Notes: generated by a model from the sequence alone, not told the origin. A stretch of DNA of 64,000 bases from Mucilaginibacter xinganensis (GCF_002257585.1 NZ_CP022743.1:310001-374000), one strand, 5' to 3'. Shown: positions 17,091-26,347, counted from the first letter of the stretch. Program-made: numbers and translations.

Positions 17091-18464
17091 ATGGACGTGT
17101 ATATCTTAATTGCTGCTCTTATAATCCTTGTAATTGCGGTTGTTTTATTTTTAAAGCGCCCCGGTTCCACCGCTCTTGTCTCGGCGGAGGAGCTACTGCG
17201 CTTAAAAACCGACAACCAATCGCTACAAATTGAGCTGGCCCGCGCTGAACAATATGCTGCAGGTTTAATTGTTGAAAAAGAAAGTATCACACACCTCTTA
17301 AAAGAAGAAAAGAACCGCCTTTTGGATGAATTGATAGATGAACGGTCACAACTGGCGGCCGCCAATCAATCGTTAGAGAGCGCACGCGCGTATTATAAAT
17401 CGCAGCAGGAAAAGATCCAGGAACAAAAAATAGAAGTGGACCAGATCAGGAAAGATTTCCAGCTGGAGTTTCAAAACATCGCCAACAAGCTGCTGGATGA
17501 AAAATCACAAAAATTTATTGAAACCAACCGCAGCAACCTCGATATCCTTTTAAACCCGCTTAAAGAAAACATTAAAGCTTTTGAGGATAAGGTAGAGAAG
17601 GTTTACAACATGGAGGCGGCCGAGCGCAATACACTGAAAGGCGTGATCACCCAACTAATGGACCTGAATAAGCTCATCAGCAGTGAGGCGCAAAATTTAA
17701 CCCGCGCCTTAAAAGGCGATAACAAAAAGCAGGGCAACTGGGGTGAGGTTATTTTGGAAAAAGTGCTGGAACGATCGGGGCTGGTGAGAGGGCAGGAATA
17801 CCGCCTGCAGGCCAGCATCACCACTGCGGACGGCACACGACTGCAGCCTGACGCCATTATTGACCTGCCCGATGACAAACACCTGGTTATTGATTCGAAA
17901 GTGTCACTAACAGCTTATGAGCGGCTGGTAAATGCTGAAACGGACGAAGAACGAAAAATCCACTCAAGAGCACATGTGGAGTCGATCCGGGCGCATGTAA
18001 ATGGGTTGTCAGCAAAAAATTATCATGCCCTGTATCAAATCAACTCGCCCGATTTTGTACTGCTTTTTGTGCCGATAGAATCGTCGTTCAGTTTTGCGGT
18101 ACAGGTAGATGCCGAACTTTTTAGCGATGCCTGGGATAAACGCGTAGTTATTGTAAGCCCTTCTACCCTGCTTGCCACTTTGCGTACCATAGCCAGCATT
18201 TGGAAACAGGAGCGGCAAAACCGAAACGTGCTGGAGATTGCCCGCTTAAGCGGTGTGATGTATGATAAGTTTGTGGGGTTTGTTGGGGATATGGAAGGAA
18301 TAGGCAAAAACATTAAACTGAGCCAATCTGCTTATGACAGTGCACTCAATAAGCTTGTAGAAGGAAACGGCAATTTAACCCGCACGGCAGAAAAGATAAA
18401 AAGCCTTGGTGCAAAAGCGACTAAACGATTGGATCAAAAACACTTTTCGCAAGACGAGGATTAA
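17091..18464 (+). CDS. rmuC: DNA recombination protein RmuC
   Basis: The 457-residue protein has one N-terminal membrane anchor (residues 4-22), a long coiled coil to about residue 140, and a PD-(D/E)XK-like nuclease core with GNWGEVILEKVLERSGL, LQPDAIIDLPDDKHLVIDSK (acidic and Lys active-site residues) and SPSTLLATLRTIASIW. RmuC limits inversions at short repeats and is a predicted endonuclease. It lies after gldH but with its own probable promoter. Confidence 0.93.
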   Translation: MDVYILIAALIILVIAVVLFLKRPGSTALVSAEELLRLKTDNQSLQIELARAEQYAAGLIVEKESITHLLKEEKNRLLDELIDERSQLAAANQSLESARAYYKSQQEKIQEQKIEVDQIRKDFQLEFQNIANKLLDEKSQKFIETNRSNLDILLNPLKENIKAFEDKVEKVYNMEAAERNTLKGVITQLMDLNKLISSEAQNLTRALKGDNKKQGNWGEVILEKVLERSGLVRGQEYRLQASITTADGTRLQPDAIIDLPDDKHLVIDSKVSLTAYERLVNAETDEERKIHSRAHVESIRAHVNGLSAKNYHALYQINSPDFVLLFVPIESSFSFAVQVDAELFSDAWDKRVVIVSPSTLLATLRTIASIWKQERQNRNVLEIARLSGVMYDKFVGFVGDMEGIGKNIKLSQSAYDSALNKLVEGNGNLTRTAEKIKSLGAKATKRLDQKHFSQDED

Positions 18465-18493
18465 AACGAAGTGCGTCACCAGCTAAAACGCAA

Positions 18494-18548
18494 TTAACGG
18501 CATCCCGGGGGCCAGGCTTTCGGACGGGATCATTTTATTAACCGTTAA
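18494..18548 (+). repeat. Nested inverted repeat after rmuC
   Basis: An outer stem TTAACGG/CCGTTAA (18494-18500, 18542-18548) encloses an inner stem ATCCCG/CGGGAT (18502-18507, 18525-18530). It may fold into a structured 3' end for rmuC or a small RNA. There is no strong T run after it. Confidence 0.4.
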
Positions 18549-18677
18549 GAAAAAGCAGGAGAATTAGCGCGCGGTGTTAAGCGTTAGGGGTCTGTCAGGT
18601 ATTTTATATACTTTTCTGATCCATTATCTTCCTTATCCTGATCTTATTTGTTAGCTTTATTGAACCAATTATTATTT

Positions 18678-19514
18678 ATGCTTAAAAGATTTTGTAATGC
18701 CCTGGCATTAGCTGGCGTTATACTGGTGCTGTTTGCATCATCCTGCCAAAAAAACAGTGACACAACGGGCCCTATTACCGCAATGCCGCCCGATAAAAAA
18801 CCCGTTACGCCTGATACCCCGGTAATTTACAAGCTTGTATGGTCAGATGAGTTTAGCGGAACGGCCGTTGATACCTCCCAATGGAACATGGAAACCGGCA
18901 CCGGCGTAAATAACGAAAAAGAATATTACCAGGCCGCCAACGCAACCGTTGAAAACGGGAACCTGGTTATAACCGCAAAACAGGAATTTGTTGGCGGAGC
19001 ATCATACACCTCGGCCAGGATGAATACACTCAACAAAGTTTCGGCTAAATATGGAAGGATAGAAGCCAGGATAAAACTACCGCTTGGAAATGGTCTGTGG
19101 CCTGCGTTTTGGATGATGGGATCAAATATAAAAGCATTATCATGGCCCAACTGCGGCGAGATTGATATTATGGAACATATAAATGCCGATGATTTAATAT
19201 ATGGCACCATACACTGGAACGGCGGCGGCGGCCACGTACAGTATGGAGATAAAACCACTACCGCAACGCCGGGCGACTACCACCTGTATGCGGTAGAATG
19301 GAATGAAAAAGAAATCCGGTGGTATGTTGACGATAAACAATTTGTGACCGCCAACATTGCTGCAAACATTAATAATACCGGCGCATTCCACCTTCCTTTT
19401 TTTATCCTGTTAAACCTTGCCGTTGCGGGCGACTTCCCCGGACAAACAGTTGACCAGGGTAAACTGCCGGCAAAAATGTACGTTGACTATGTTCGGGTGT
19501 ATAAAGCGCAATAG
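18678..19514 (+). CDS. Glycoside hydrolase family 16 lipoprotein (beta-glucanase type)
   Basis: A 278-residue enzyme with a lipoprotein signal (lipobox ending FASSC), a Pro/Thr-rich linker and a GH16 beta-jelly-roll. The catalytic motif GEIDIMEH carries the nucleophile and acid/base Glu. Flanking signatures are LVWSDEFSGTAVD, GLWPAFWMMG and TIHWNGGGGHVQYG. The ATG at 18678 is preferred over a TTG 30 bases upstream because it starts the signal peptide. GH16 enzymes cut beta-1,3 or mixed-linkage glucans; laminarinase-like activity is the best guess. It converges with the GH5/GH30 genes. Confidence 0.92.
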   Translation: MLKRFCNALALAGVILVLFASSCQKNSDTTGPITAMPPDKKPVTPDTPVIYKLVWSDEFSGTAVDTSQWNMETGTGVNNEKEYYQAANATVENGNLVITAKQEFVGGASYTSARMNTLNKVSAKYGRIEARIKLPLGNGLWPAFWMMGSNIKALSWPNCGEIDIMEHINADDLIYGTIHWNGGGGHVQYGDKTTTATPGDYHLYAVEWNEKEIRWYVDDKQFVTANIAANINNTGAFHLPFFILLNLAVAGDFPGQTVDQGKLPAKMYVDYVRVYKAQ

Positions 19515-19641
19515 CGCCCATTACAATTACTTCTTATTATTGGACCAGGGGGCAATTTCCTGATTAACAGCAGCACCGGCGTATTTCCGCCTGATGCGAG
19601 ATCCTCTTGCATCAGCCGCACTCTTTTGGGTTAACCAGTTT

Positions 19642-20871
19642 CTACTTCACCTTGAAGCCCAGCGCCTCCACGTATCCTTTATTGGGATGGCAGTTTTCAA
19701 ACCTGCTGTTATTTATAAATGCGTATAACGCCTTTACCAGTTGCTCCCTCTCTTCGGGTGCCGCCTTACGGATTTCCTCGAATGTTGAGCGGGGTTTTTC
19801 GGTATACTCAATTACTTTATCGTACCCGGCGGGCACATCAAAGGTGATAATACCAGCGGTGTTATCCAGCTTTTTGTACGGCCAGTAATGCCAGCCAATA
19901 TTATTTTTTTCAAGCAGATCTTTAAACGTTTTTATCCATTCGTCTTTGTTCTCACCGGTCTCGCCGCAGTAAATGGGCACATTGTACTTGTCCCTGAAAT
20001 CAATATAATCCTGGATAACCTTTTGGGTTGGCTCTGTCCAGTATTTATGGAACTGGTACACCAGTTTTGAATCAAAAGGCTTGCCGAACACCTTAAAATT
20101 ACTATCCCACTGTGCGCCACCCAAAAACAGGATATGGTTTTTATCAACCATCCGGATTGAGCGGGTAATTTCCTTATAAAGCGGTTCAAGGTACGGGTTA
20201 AAATCCTCTGCCTTAAAATAGGTCGCGATAGGCTCATTCAACAAATCGTAACCCATTACGGTAGTTTCGCCGGCATAATGCGCGGCTATGCGGTGCCAAA
20301 TATTAATAGTTAAGAGCTGGCTGGCTTTACTTTTGAACAGAAAAGGATACCCATCGCCATCATCAATATTATCGCCGGTTTGTCCACCTGGAGCGCAATG
20401 CATATCTAAAATAACAAATAGCCCTTCTTTTTTGCACCAGCCTATCACCCTGTCCAGCAGCTCAAAGCCCCGGTTAGGGTTGTTTTGTCCCATATAACTT
20501 TCGGCTGTAAACAGGCGGTAATTAAACGGAATGCGAATAGAGTTCATGCCTGCTTCCTTTAAAAAATGAATGTCAGCAGCAGTTATATAGCTATCCTGGT
20601 ATTTTTTCCAGAAGGCCTTTATATCATCAGGCCCCAGTATTTCGGTAAGTGCCTGGTTAATAAGCCTTGGCGAACTTACATTCTTGAACTTAAACATATA
20701 GCCCTCAGGCACAAGCCAGTTGCCCAGGTTAGTACCGCGCATTAAAAAGGGCTTGTTGTTGGTTCCTATTACCTCTTTCCCTTTAACGGTAATAAACTTG
20801 CGGATTTGCGCATTAAGCGTAGCTGGCGTAATGAACAGCCCGATAAAAGCAATTAAAATTAATTTTTTCAT
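19642..20871 (-). CDS. Glycoside hydrolase family 5 (cellulase superfamily)
   Basis: A 409-residue enzyme with a signal peptide (first 21 residues) and a TIM barrel. The acid/base sits in GYDLLNEPIATY and the nucleophile in PIYCGETGENKDEW. MRGTNLGNWLVPEGYMFKF and MNSIRIPFNYRLF are characteristic of the exo-beta-1,3-glucanase-like part of GH5. It follows the GH30 gene by six bases and is cotranscribed with it. Together with GH16 this suggests attack on fungal or algal beta-glucan. Confidence 0.9.
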   Translation of the reverse strand: MKKLILIAFIGLFITPATLNAQIRKFITVKGKEVIGTNNKPFLMRGTNLGNWLVPEGYMFKFKNVSSPRLINQALTEILGPDDIKAFWKKYQDSYITAADIHFLKEAGMNSIRIPFNYRLFTAESYMGQNNPNRGFELLDRVIGWCKKEGLFVILDMHCAPGGQTGDNIDDGDGYPFLFKSKASQLLTINIWHRIAAHYAGETTVMGYDLLNEPIATYFKAEDFNPYLEPLYKEITRSIRMVDKNHILFLGGAQWDSNFKVFGKPFDSKLVYQFHKYWTEPTQKVIQDYIDFRDKYNVPIYCGETGENKDEWIKTFKDLLEKNNIGWHYWPYKKLDNTAGIITFDVPAGYDKVIEYTEKPRSTFEEIRKAAPEEREQLVKALYAFINNSRFENCHPNKGYVEALGFKVK

Positions 20872-20877
20872 AATGAA

Positions 20878-22350
20878 TTACTTAAACACGTACGTTGCGA
20901 CAGCGCCGCCCGGTAATGTGCTGGTAACGTTTTTTTGGTTAAATGCGATATTAAAAATCTGGTTGCCGGCTGTGGTATTAAATACGATAAGCACTTTTGA
21001 GCCATCCGTGTTTTCAAAGGCCACATTAGGTAACGATGAAAGGTCGGACGAGGCGATGCGTACTGCACCTGGCCGTACAAATTTGGAAGCATGCGCAATA
21101 ATATAGTAAGACACGTTGCGTGATAACACGCTGCCCCCGCTAATGCTTATTGCGCCCAGGCAGGTGGAGCAGCCGCCGTTGGTGTGCGGGCCATAAGCGG
21201 CGTCAGTGGCCAGGTTCCATTCCAGCACGTTGCGGCTCCAGTTTTTTGTGGCACCAATTATTAAATTGGTAACATGCCATGAAAGGTCGCCCGCAAAAGC
21301 ACCTGTCGAAGGGGTGTATTGTTCTGTAAAATAAATGTTTTTACCGGGATATGCCGTATGCACCGTTGTTAGCCCGTTGATGCTGCCAGCATATAAGTGA
21401 AAAGCTGAACCGTCAATATACGCACTAGCGGCAGCGTCGCCCAGAACGGCTATCGGGTAGTCAGTACGGTCGGTGTTATGGTCATATACAATAATTTTAG
21501 CTGCTATATTTGCCGCCTTAAACTGTGGGCCTAAGCTGTTTTTTATAAAAGCGGCTTCCTCATTAGCCTGCATTACCATAGCAGGATTATTGTTTGGGTT
21601 TAAGGGTTCGTTTTGCGGGGTTACGGCATCTATTGTAATCCCTTCAGCCTTCATCGCCTGAATATATTTTACAAAGTAAGTGGCATATGCATCGTAATAA
21701 ACCGGGTTTAAACTGCCGCCGGTAAATCCATTATTGCCAATCGTATTTATTTTCATCCATACCGGCGCGGTCCACGGGCAGGCCAGGATCCTGATCTTCG
21801 GGTTTAAAGCAAGAATGCTTTTTAATAAGGGAATCAATGCTCCTTTTTCTTTATCGATACTAAATTGAGCAAGGTTTACATCCGTTCCCGCAGCAAGGTC
21901 ATCATAAGTAAAATCTGTAGCACTCATGTCTGACGCACCTATAGAAATGCGGAGGTAGCTGATCCCGATATGCGTACTGTCAGTTAAAAACAGTTCTTTT
22001 AACAGGTCGTCTTTTTTATCTGCAGGAAGGGTATTTATAACATCGGCACTGCCCCCTGTTAAAGTAAAGCCAAATCCATCAATACCCTGGTAGGTTATTG
22101 CGCTGTCAATGCTAATGGTGGGGTTAGAGTTGATGGTGCTGTTAAAATCAAGCACAGCGTTTTGCTTTGCTAACAACGCCGCTTGGTCGGCTCTGGTTAA
22201 CCACATGGCTACGTCTGATTTTACACTTAAAGGCGGGGTTACCGGCGCTATAGGGACGGTCGCGGTTTGTAATGTAGCCTTTTTACTGCAGCCCGAAAAT
22301 GCAGCCAGGGCCAGCAATGCGAAAGCAATTAGTTTGATGTTTTGGAGCAT
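20878..22350 (-). CDS. Glycoside hydrolase family 30 lipoprotein
   Basis: This 490-residue protein has a lipobox at LAAFSGC. A (beta/alpha)8 barrel and C-terminal beta domain follow. Acid/base in TPQNEPLNPNNNP and nucleophile in YFTEQYTPST are in GH30 positions; YQGIDGFGFTLTGGSA and LRISIGASDMS are family signatures. GH30 includes beta-1,6-glucanases and glucosylceramidases. The GH5 and GH16 neighbours make a beta-1,6-glucanase role plausible, but specificity is inference. Confidence 0.9.
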   Translation of the reverse strand: MLQNIKLIAFALLALAAFSGCSKKATLQTATVPIAPVTPPLSVKSDVAMWLTRADQAALLAKQNAVLDFNSTINSNPTISIDSAITYQGIDGFGFTLTGGSADVINTLPADKKDDLLKELFLTDSTHIGISYLRISIGASDMSATDFTYDDLAAGTDVNLAQFSIDKEKGALIPLLKSILALNPKIRILACPWTAPVWMKINTIGNNGFTGGSLNPVYYDAYATYFVKYIQAMKAEGITIDAVTPQNEPLNPNNNPAMVMQANEEAAFIKNSLGPQFKAANIAAKIIVYDHNTDRTDYPIAVLGDAAASAYIDGSAFHLYAGSINGLTTVHTAYPGKNIYFTEQYTPSTGAFAGDLSWHVTNLIIGATKNWSRNVLEWNLATDAAYGPHTNGGCSTCLGAISISGGSVLSRNVSYYIIAHASKFVRPGAVRIASSDLSSLPNVAFENTDGSKVLIVFNTTAGNQIFNIAFNQKNVTSTLPGGAVATYVFK

Positions 22351-22497
22351 GATGCGAAAGCAGAAGTCTGCGTTATAAATTGGTTTTGCCCGGGTAATTT
22401 ACAGGTAATTTTGTCTCCTGAAATTCGGGATATTGCTAATATAGTATTATTAACTATTATCAAATACATACATTTGGCCAATATTTCTTAAATTTAA

Positions 22498-22558
22498 ATT
22501 GACGCCTGATTTTTTGAGTGCCTTTTAATAAAAATGAATATTGACGCCGGTTAAGCTA
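22498..22558 (+). repeat. Direct repeat ATTGACGCC upstream of modA
   Basis: The 9-mer ATTGACGCC occurs at 22498-22506 and again at 22550-22558, 52 bases apart, between the GH30 start and modA. It could be an operator pair; it does not match a regulator site I know. Confidence 0.3.
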
Positions 22559-22589
22559 AACACAAAGCAAACAACTAAATACCAATACC

Positions 22590-23336
22590 ATGAAAAGGGT
22601 GAAAATTTTATTAGCGGCCTGCCTGTTCCTGGTGTCGCCGGTTTTTGCGCAGAATTTAAAAGTAGCCGTTGCGGCCAACCTGCAGGCTGTTATTAAAGTA
22701 TTGCAAAGCGATTTTAAAAGCAAAACGGGTATCACTATCGATGCAATTTCAGGCTCATCAGGCAACCTGGCCAACCAGGTAAAAAACGGAGCACCCTATG
22801 ATGTGTTTTTATCTGCCGACATGTCGTTTCCCGAATTACTTTTCAAGGAAGGGTTCAGCGCCAAAAAACCGGCCGTGTACGCACAAGGCAGCCTTGTTAT
22901 TTGCAGCAGCCAGGATATTGGGTTTGAGAACTGGGAACGCGTACTGCTGACCGAAAGGATAAAAAAAATAGCCATAGCCAACCCGGCTATAGCCCCCTAC
23001 GGTAAAGCAGCTGAAGAAGCGCTGAAGAAAAAAGGAATTTTAGACGATATTAAACAGAAGATTGTGACCGGCGAAAGCATAGCACAAATAAACACTTACA
23101 TTATTACCGGGGTGGTTGATGTTGGCTTTACAACGCAGGCACTGGTTAAAGATCCGGCCAATAAAAAACCCTTGTACTGGAAGATCATCGACCCAAAACT
23201 ATATGCGCCTATTGAACAGGGCATGGTAATATTGAAACACGGAGCAGCTAACCCCGCTGCCGAAAAATTTTACCATTACATTTTAAGCCCGGCAGCAAAA
23301 ACTATTTTTGAAAAGTATGGGTACCATTTAAATTAA
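22590..23336 (+). CDS. modA: Molybdate ABC transporter substrate-binding protein
   Basis: A 248-residue periplasmic binding protein with a 20-residue signal peptide. The mature start NLKVAVAANLQAVIKVL, the oxyanion-binding SGSSGNLANQVKNGAPYDVFLSAD region, and NPAIAPYGKAAEEAL are typical of ModA. It delivers molybdate or tungstate to ModBC. It is the first gene of a three-gene operon and leads by 25 bases into modB. Confidence 0.93.
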   Translation: MKRVKILLAACLFLVSPVFAQNLKVAVAANLQAVIKVLQSDFKSKTGITIDAISGSSGNLANQVKNGAPYDVFLSADMSFPELLFKEGFSAKKPAVYAQGSLVICSSQDIGFENWERVLLTERIKKIAIANPAIAPYGKAAEEALKKKGILDDIKQKIVTGESIAQINTYIITGVVDVGFTTQALVKDPANKKPLYWKIIDPKLYAPIEQGMVILKHGAANPAAEKFYHYILSPAAKTIFEKYGYHLN

Positions 23337-23361
23337 TCAAATAACTGTTTTGTAATTCTGA

Positions 23362-24033
23362 ATGGATCTGACCCCCATATACCTTACCCTAAAATTAGCG
23401 GGTGTAACAACCCTGCTACTGCTGATTATCGGTTTGCCGGTTGCCTGGTGGCTTTCAAGAGGGCGGTCGTTTTTCAAGATCATGTTAGAAGCTATCATAA
23501 CCATGCCGCTTGTTTTGCCGCCGTCCGTACTGGGGTTTTATTTGCTGCTGGCGTTCAGTCCGCAGCAGGGACTGGGTAAGTGGCTGGAAGAAACCTTTAA
23601 CGTGCAGTTTGTGTTTTCATTTAAGGGGTTGGTACTGGCATCCGTAATTTACAGTATGCCTTTTATGATAGGGCCTATAAAATCCGCCCTGCAGCAGTTG
23701 CCTGTTTCCCTGTCGCAGGCCTCTTATAGCCTGGGTAAAAGCCGGTGGCAAACCTTTATTCGGGTGCTTTTGCCCAATATAAAACCACCATTATTAACAG
23801 CTATTGTACTAACATTTGCCCACACGCTTGGCGAGTTTGGTGTGGTATTGATGATAGGAGGCAATATCCCCGGCGTTACAAGGGTTGCTTCTATCGCCGT
23901 ATATGATGCTGTTGAGCAAATGGATTACCACACCGCCAACGTTTATTCGCTTATTCTGTTCGCCATTACCTTTGTTTTGGTGATAACGGTATTCATCTTC
24001 AATAAATACCAGTTAAAAAGCCCTTTGGAATGA
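23362..24033 (+). CDS. modB: Molybdate ABC transporter permease
   Basis: A 223-residue permease with about five membrane helices. The EAA loop that contacts the ATPase is SYSLGKSRWQTFIRVLLP followed by HTLGEFGVVLMIGGNIPG, as in ModB. Its stop overlaps the modC start by four bases. Confidence 0.94.
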   Translation: MDLTPIYLTLKLAGVTTLLLLIIGLPVAWWLSRGRSFFKIMLEAIITMPLVLPPSVLGFYLLLAFSPQQGLGKWLEETFNVQFVFSFKGLVLASVIYSMPFMIGPIKSALQQLPVSLSQASYSLGKSRWQTFIRVLLPNIKPPLLTAIVLTFAHTLGEFGVVLMIGGNIPGVTRVASIAVYDAVEQMDYHTANVYSLILFAITFVLVITVFIFNKYQLKSPLE

Positions 24034-24647
24034 TCAGTATTGAGATAGAAAAAAAACTAAAGGCTTATAAAGGGCAGCAGGTATTGCAGGTAAAAGAAAT
24101 TTTTCCATCCGGCAGTATCATTAAAATATATGGACCCTCTGGTGTGGGTAAAACAACCTTTTTAAAAACTATTGCCGGCTTCACCAATCCCGAAAAAGGT
24201 AAAATTGTAGTTGAAGGCACAACCTGGCTGGACACCGAACAAAAAATAAGCCTGCCGCCGCAAAAACGAATGCCCGGATTTGTTTTCCAGGATTATGCCT
24301 TGTTCCCGAATATGACCGTTATACAGCACCTGGAATATGCCACCGGCGATGACACCTGGATAAACCGGCTACTTCTGCTTGGGAAGCTGGAGCCCTTTGT
24401 TGATCATAAACCTGAATACCTCTCAGGCGGACAACAGCAGCGCCTGGCTATCTTAAGGGCATTGGCCAATAAGCCAAAACTCTTGCTGATGGATGAGCCC
24501 TTTTCGGCGCTTGACCCTCAAAATAAAATGGCGCTGATTGCTGATCTGAAAGTACTTTTTGCCGGGTTGGGTACAACCGTGCTGATAGTAACCCATAACC
24601 CACAGGAGCTTGACGAGTTAACAACCCGGGAGTTGAAGATACGCTAA
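24030..24647 (+). CDS. modC: Short molybdate ABC transporter ATP-binding protein
   Basis: The 205-residue ATPase has Walker A GPSGVGKTTF, Q-loop FQDYALFPNM, signature LSGGQQQRLAI, Walker B LLLMDEPFSALD and H-loop VTHNPQE. It lacks the C-terminal MOP/TOBE molybdate-binding domain of E. coli ModC, so feedback by bound molybdate is unlikely. Assignment to modC rests on the overlapping modB. Confidence 0.9.
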   Translation: MISIEIEKKLKAYKGQQVLQVKEIFPSGSIIKIYGPSGVGKTTFLKTIAGFTNPEKGKIVVEGTTWLDTEQKISLPPQKRMPGFVFQDYALFPNMTVIQHLEYATGDDTWINRLLLLGKLEPFVDHKPEYLSGGQQQRLAILRALANKPKLLLMDEPFSALDPQNKMALIADLKVLFAGLGTTVLIVTHNPQELDELTTRELKIR

Positions 24648-24694
24648 AATTAAAGACGCGGTAAATCCCTGTTTTGTTTGTAGTGAGGCCGGAC

Positions 24695-24737
24695 TTTTAC
24701 GAATTGAGTTAGTGTTAATTTAACTCAATCCGTAAAA
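24695..24737. terminator. Bidirectional hairpin terminator, mod operon / peroxiredoxin
   Basis: A 17-bp inverted repeat with one mismatch (24695-24711 with 24721-24737) lies between convergent stops, with A/T ends that give T runs on both strands. Confidence 0.8.
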
Positions 24738-24747
24738 TCCATATCTA

Positions 24748-25326
24748 TTATAAATTTTTTGCTATTTGGCTAACAGATGGCCTTTGCGTATAATCCTTGT
24801 CAAAGTGCATAAATATAATTTTTCCGGCGCTGTTAATAATATAGGTAGCCGGCACAGGCAGCACATGGTCTGTATTGCCGTTGCCTTTTTCAAGATCAAC
24901 GCCATAACCCTTTAATTTTGCATACAAGTTGGCATCAACCGTATAGTTTACATTATACGCTTTCATAATAGAATTATCCTTGTCCTGGATGATTGAAAAC
25001 GAGGCGTGCGTTTTTTCGATGGTCTTATTAATATTTTCACCTGTTTCGGGGGTCACGCCAATTACATAAGCTCCCTTTGCGGTTAATAGCTGCAACGAAT
25101 CCTGCAATTGCTGGATGTGTTTATTACAATAGGGGCACCACTGGCCACGGTAAAAAAATAACACCACCGATTTGTGGCTCTTAAGCAATGCCTTCAGATC
25201 CAAATTTTTTCCGGTGTTATCTTTAGCTGTAAATGCAGGCGCCTGAGTGCCGCTTTTAAGGGCGGTTTGCGCCATTCCCGGTAAACAAAAGCCCAGAACT
25301 AAGGCAATAAGTATATATTTTTTCAT
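24748..25326 (-). CDS. Exported peroxiredoxin-like AhpC/TSA protein
   Basis: A 192-residue protein with a signal peptide (ending GMAQ) and a thioredoxin fold with the motif FFYRGQWCPYCN. The CxxC pair within RGQWCPYC fits the peroxiredoxin-like/AhpC-TSA group. It probably reduces peroxides or disulfides in the periplasm. Electron donor unknown. Confidence 0.87.
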   Translation of the reverse strand: MKKYILIALVLGFCLPGMAQTALKSGTQAPAFTAKDNTGKNLDLKALLKSHKSVVLFFYRGQWCPYCNKHIQQLQDSLQLLTAKGAYVIGVTPETGENINKTIEKTHASFSIIQDKDNSIMKAYNVNYTVDANLYAKLKGYGVDLEKGNGNTDHVLPVPATYIINSAGKIIFMHFDKDYTQRPSVSQIAKNL

Positions 25327-25646
25327 TGTTTTAATATTTAATGGGAGTTCGATATAAGCAAAAGGTCCTCTGACAACTAAACCTCTCTGCAGCCGCGTGC
25401 AATTGTAGTTTTAGATGAGGTTAATTTGTGTGTTCCCGCCGCCGGAGCGTTCCATTTTCGCATGCGGAACACCCGGAACGCTGTGAAACATGCTGATTAT
25501 CAGCACATTTGCTTTTTATTAAGCAATAAGGAGATGTAAGTTATTGATAATAAACACGTTTCATCAATATTTATTTAGAATTCACGTTATTTAGTACTAA
25601 AGTAAGGCGGGGGAAACATTCCCCGCGCCTATCAAACAAAAACAAC
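25327..25646. other. Gene-free stretch
   Basis: No coding frame is supported. The only structure seen is an 8-bp inverted repeat AGCGTTCC/GGAACGCT at 25446-25453 and 25475-25482 with a 21-base spacer that itself contains GCATGC. Confidence 0.4.
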
Positions 25647-25922
25647 TCACATTTTACCTGAAGTATCTTTCTTCATTTTATCCATCTTCTTGTCCATTTT
25701 CATCTTACCCTTTGACATTTTGTCCATCTTCTTTTTCTCCATCTTATCCATCTTTTTGTCCATTTTTCCCATTTTATCCATCTTCTTTTCCATTTTGCCG
25801 GTATCGCTAATAGCAACAGGATGGCTTGAAGATGAATGCGTTACCGGGGTAGCAAGCGTGTTTAATGCAAGACAAGCTACAATGGCAGTTGCTAAAACTG
25901 CGCTGGAAATAATTGATTTCAT
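25647..25922 (-). CDS. Exported Met/Lys-repeat protein
   Basis: A 91-residue protein with a signal peptide (cut near LATPV) and a mature part built almost wholly from KMDKM, KKMDKM and KMEKK units. The repeat resembles the MxKDx pentapeptide-repeat exported proteins but in a different register. Methionine-rich periplasmic peptides sometimes bind copper; that is inference. It lies next to an ECF sigma/anti-sigma pair on the same strand, which may control it. The high lysine content could instead favour binding to nucleic acid or anionic polymers. Confidence 0.75.
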   Translation of the reverse strand: MKSIISSAVLATAIVACLALNTLATPVTHSSSSHPVAISDTGKMEKKMDKMGKMDKKMDKMEKKKMDKMSKGKMKMDKKMDKMKKDTSGKM

Positions 25923-26071
25923 ACTTTGTTTTTTTTAGTTTTTTTAAGTGTTATTTCCCCCTTAGTCGGGCATAACTCATTAACCTTACAAAGTATTTTT
26001 AAAGAAATGCTAATTGCAGTGATTTATTCGAATTTTATGAATCAGGGACAGTAATAATTAGTGACAAATGA

Positions 26072-26347
26072 TTAATTCTTGTTCAATTCCTCTTCAATTT
26101 TCAGTTGCAGATCTTTTTTAAAATTATCATCAAGCTTTTTGTCTGCCTGCATGGAACTGCGGAAAAGTTGCTGCACCATCTCATTGATAACCCCGCTTTG
26201 TTTTTTGTAGATGCGGCAAAATGAGCAGCCCAATAAATGAACACGCAGTTCAAAGGACTCCCTGAGGCTTAACCTTCCCGCTGACTTTTTTTCTATCAGT
26301 AAAGTAGCCTGTTTACAGTTATATATAACCCTTTTAAAATAGCTCAT
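26072..26347 (-). CDS. Zinc-finger anti-sigma factor
   Basis: A 91-residue soluble protein containing HLLGCSFC, the HxxxCxxC motif of zinc-binding anti-sigma factors. It starts 11 bases after the sigma gene and is cotranscribed. It lacks a membrane segment, so it may sense a cytoplasmic redox or metal signal through its cysteines. Confidence 0.83.
   Translation of the reverse strand: MSYFKRVIYNCKQATLLIEKKSAGRLSLRESFELRVHLLGCSFCRIYKKQSGVINEMVQQLFRSSMQADKKLDDNFKKDLQLKIEEELNKN

Noticed and set aside
19591..19615. CTGATGC/GCATCAG inverted repeat between GH16 and GH5
   Set aside because: It could be a weak terminator but has a short stem and no clean T run; I did not list it as a feature.
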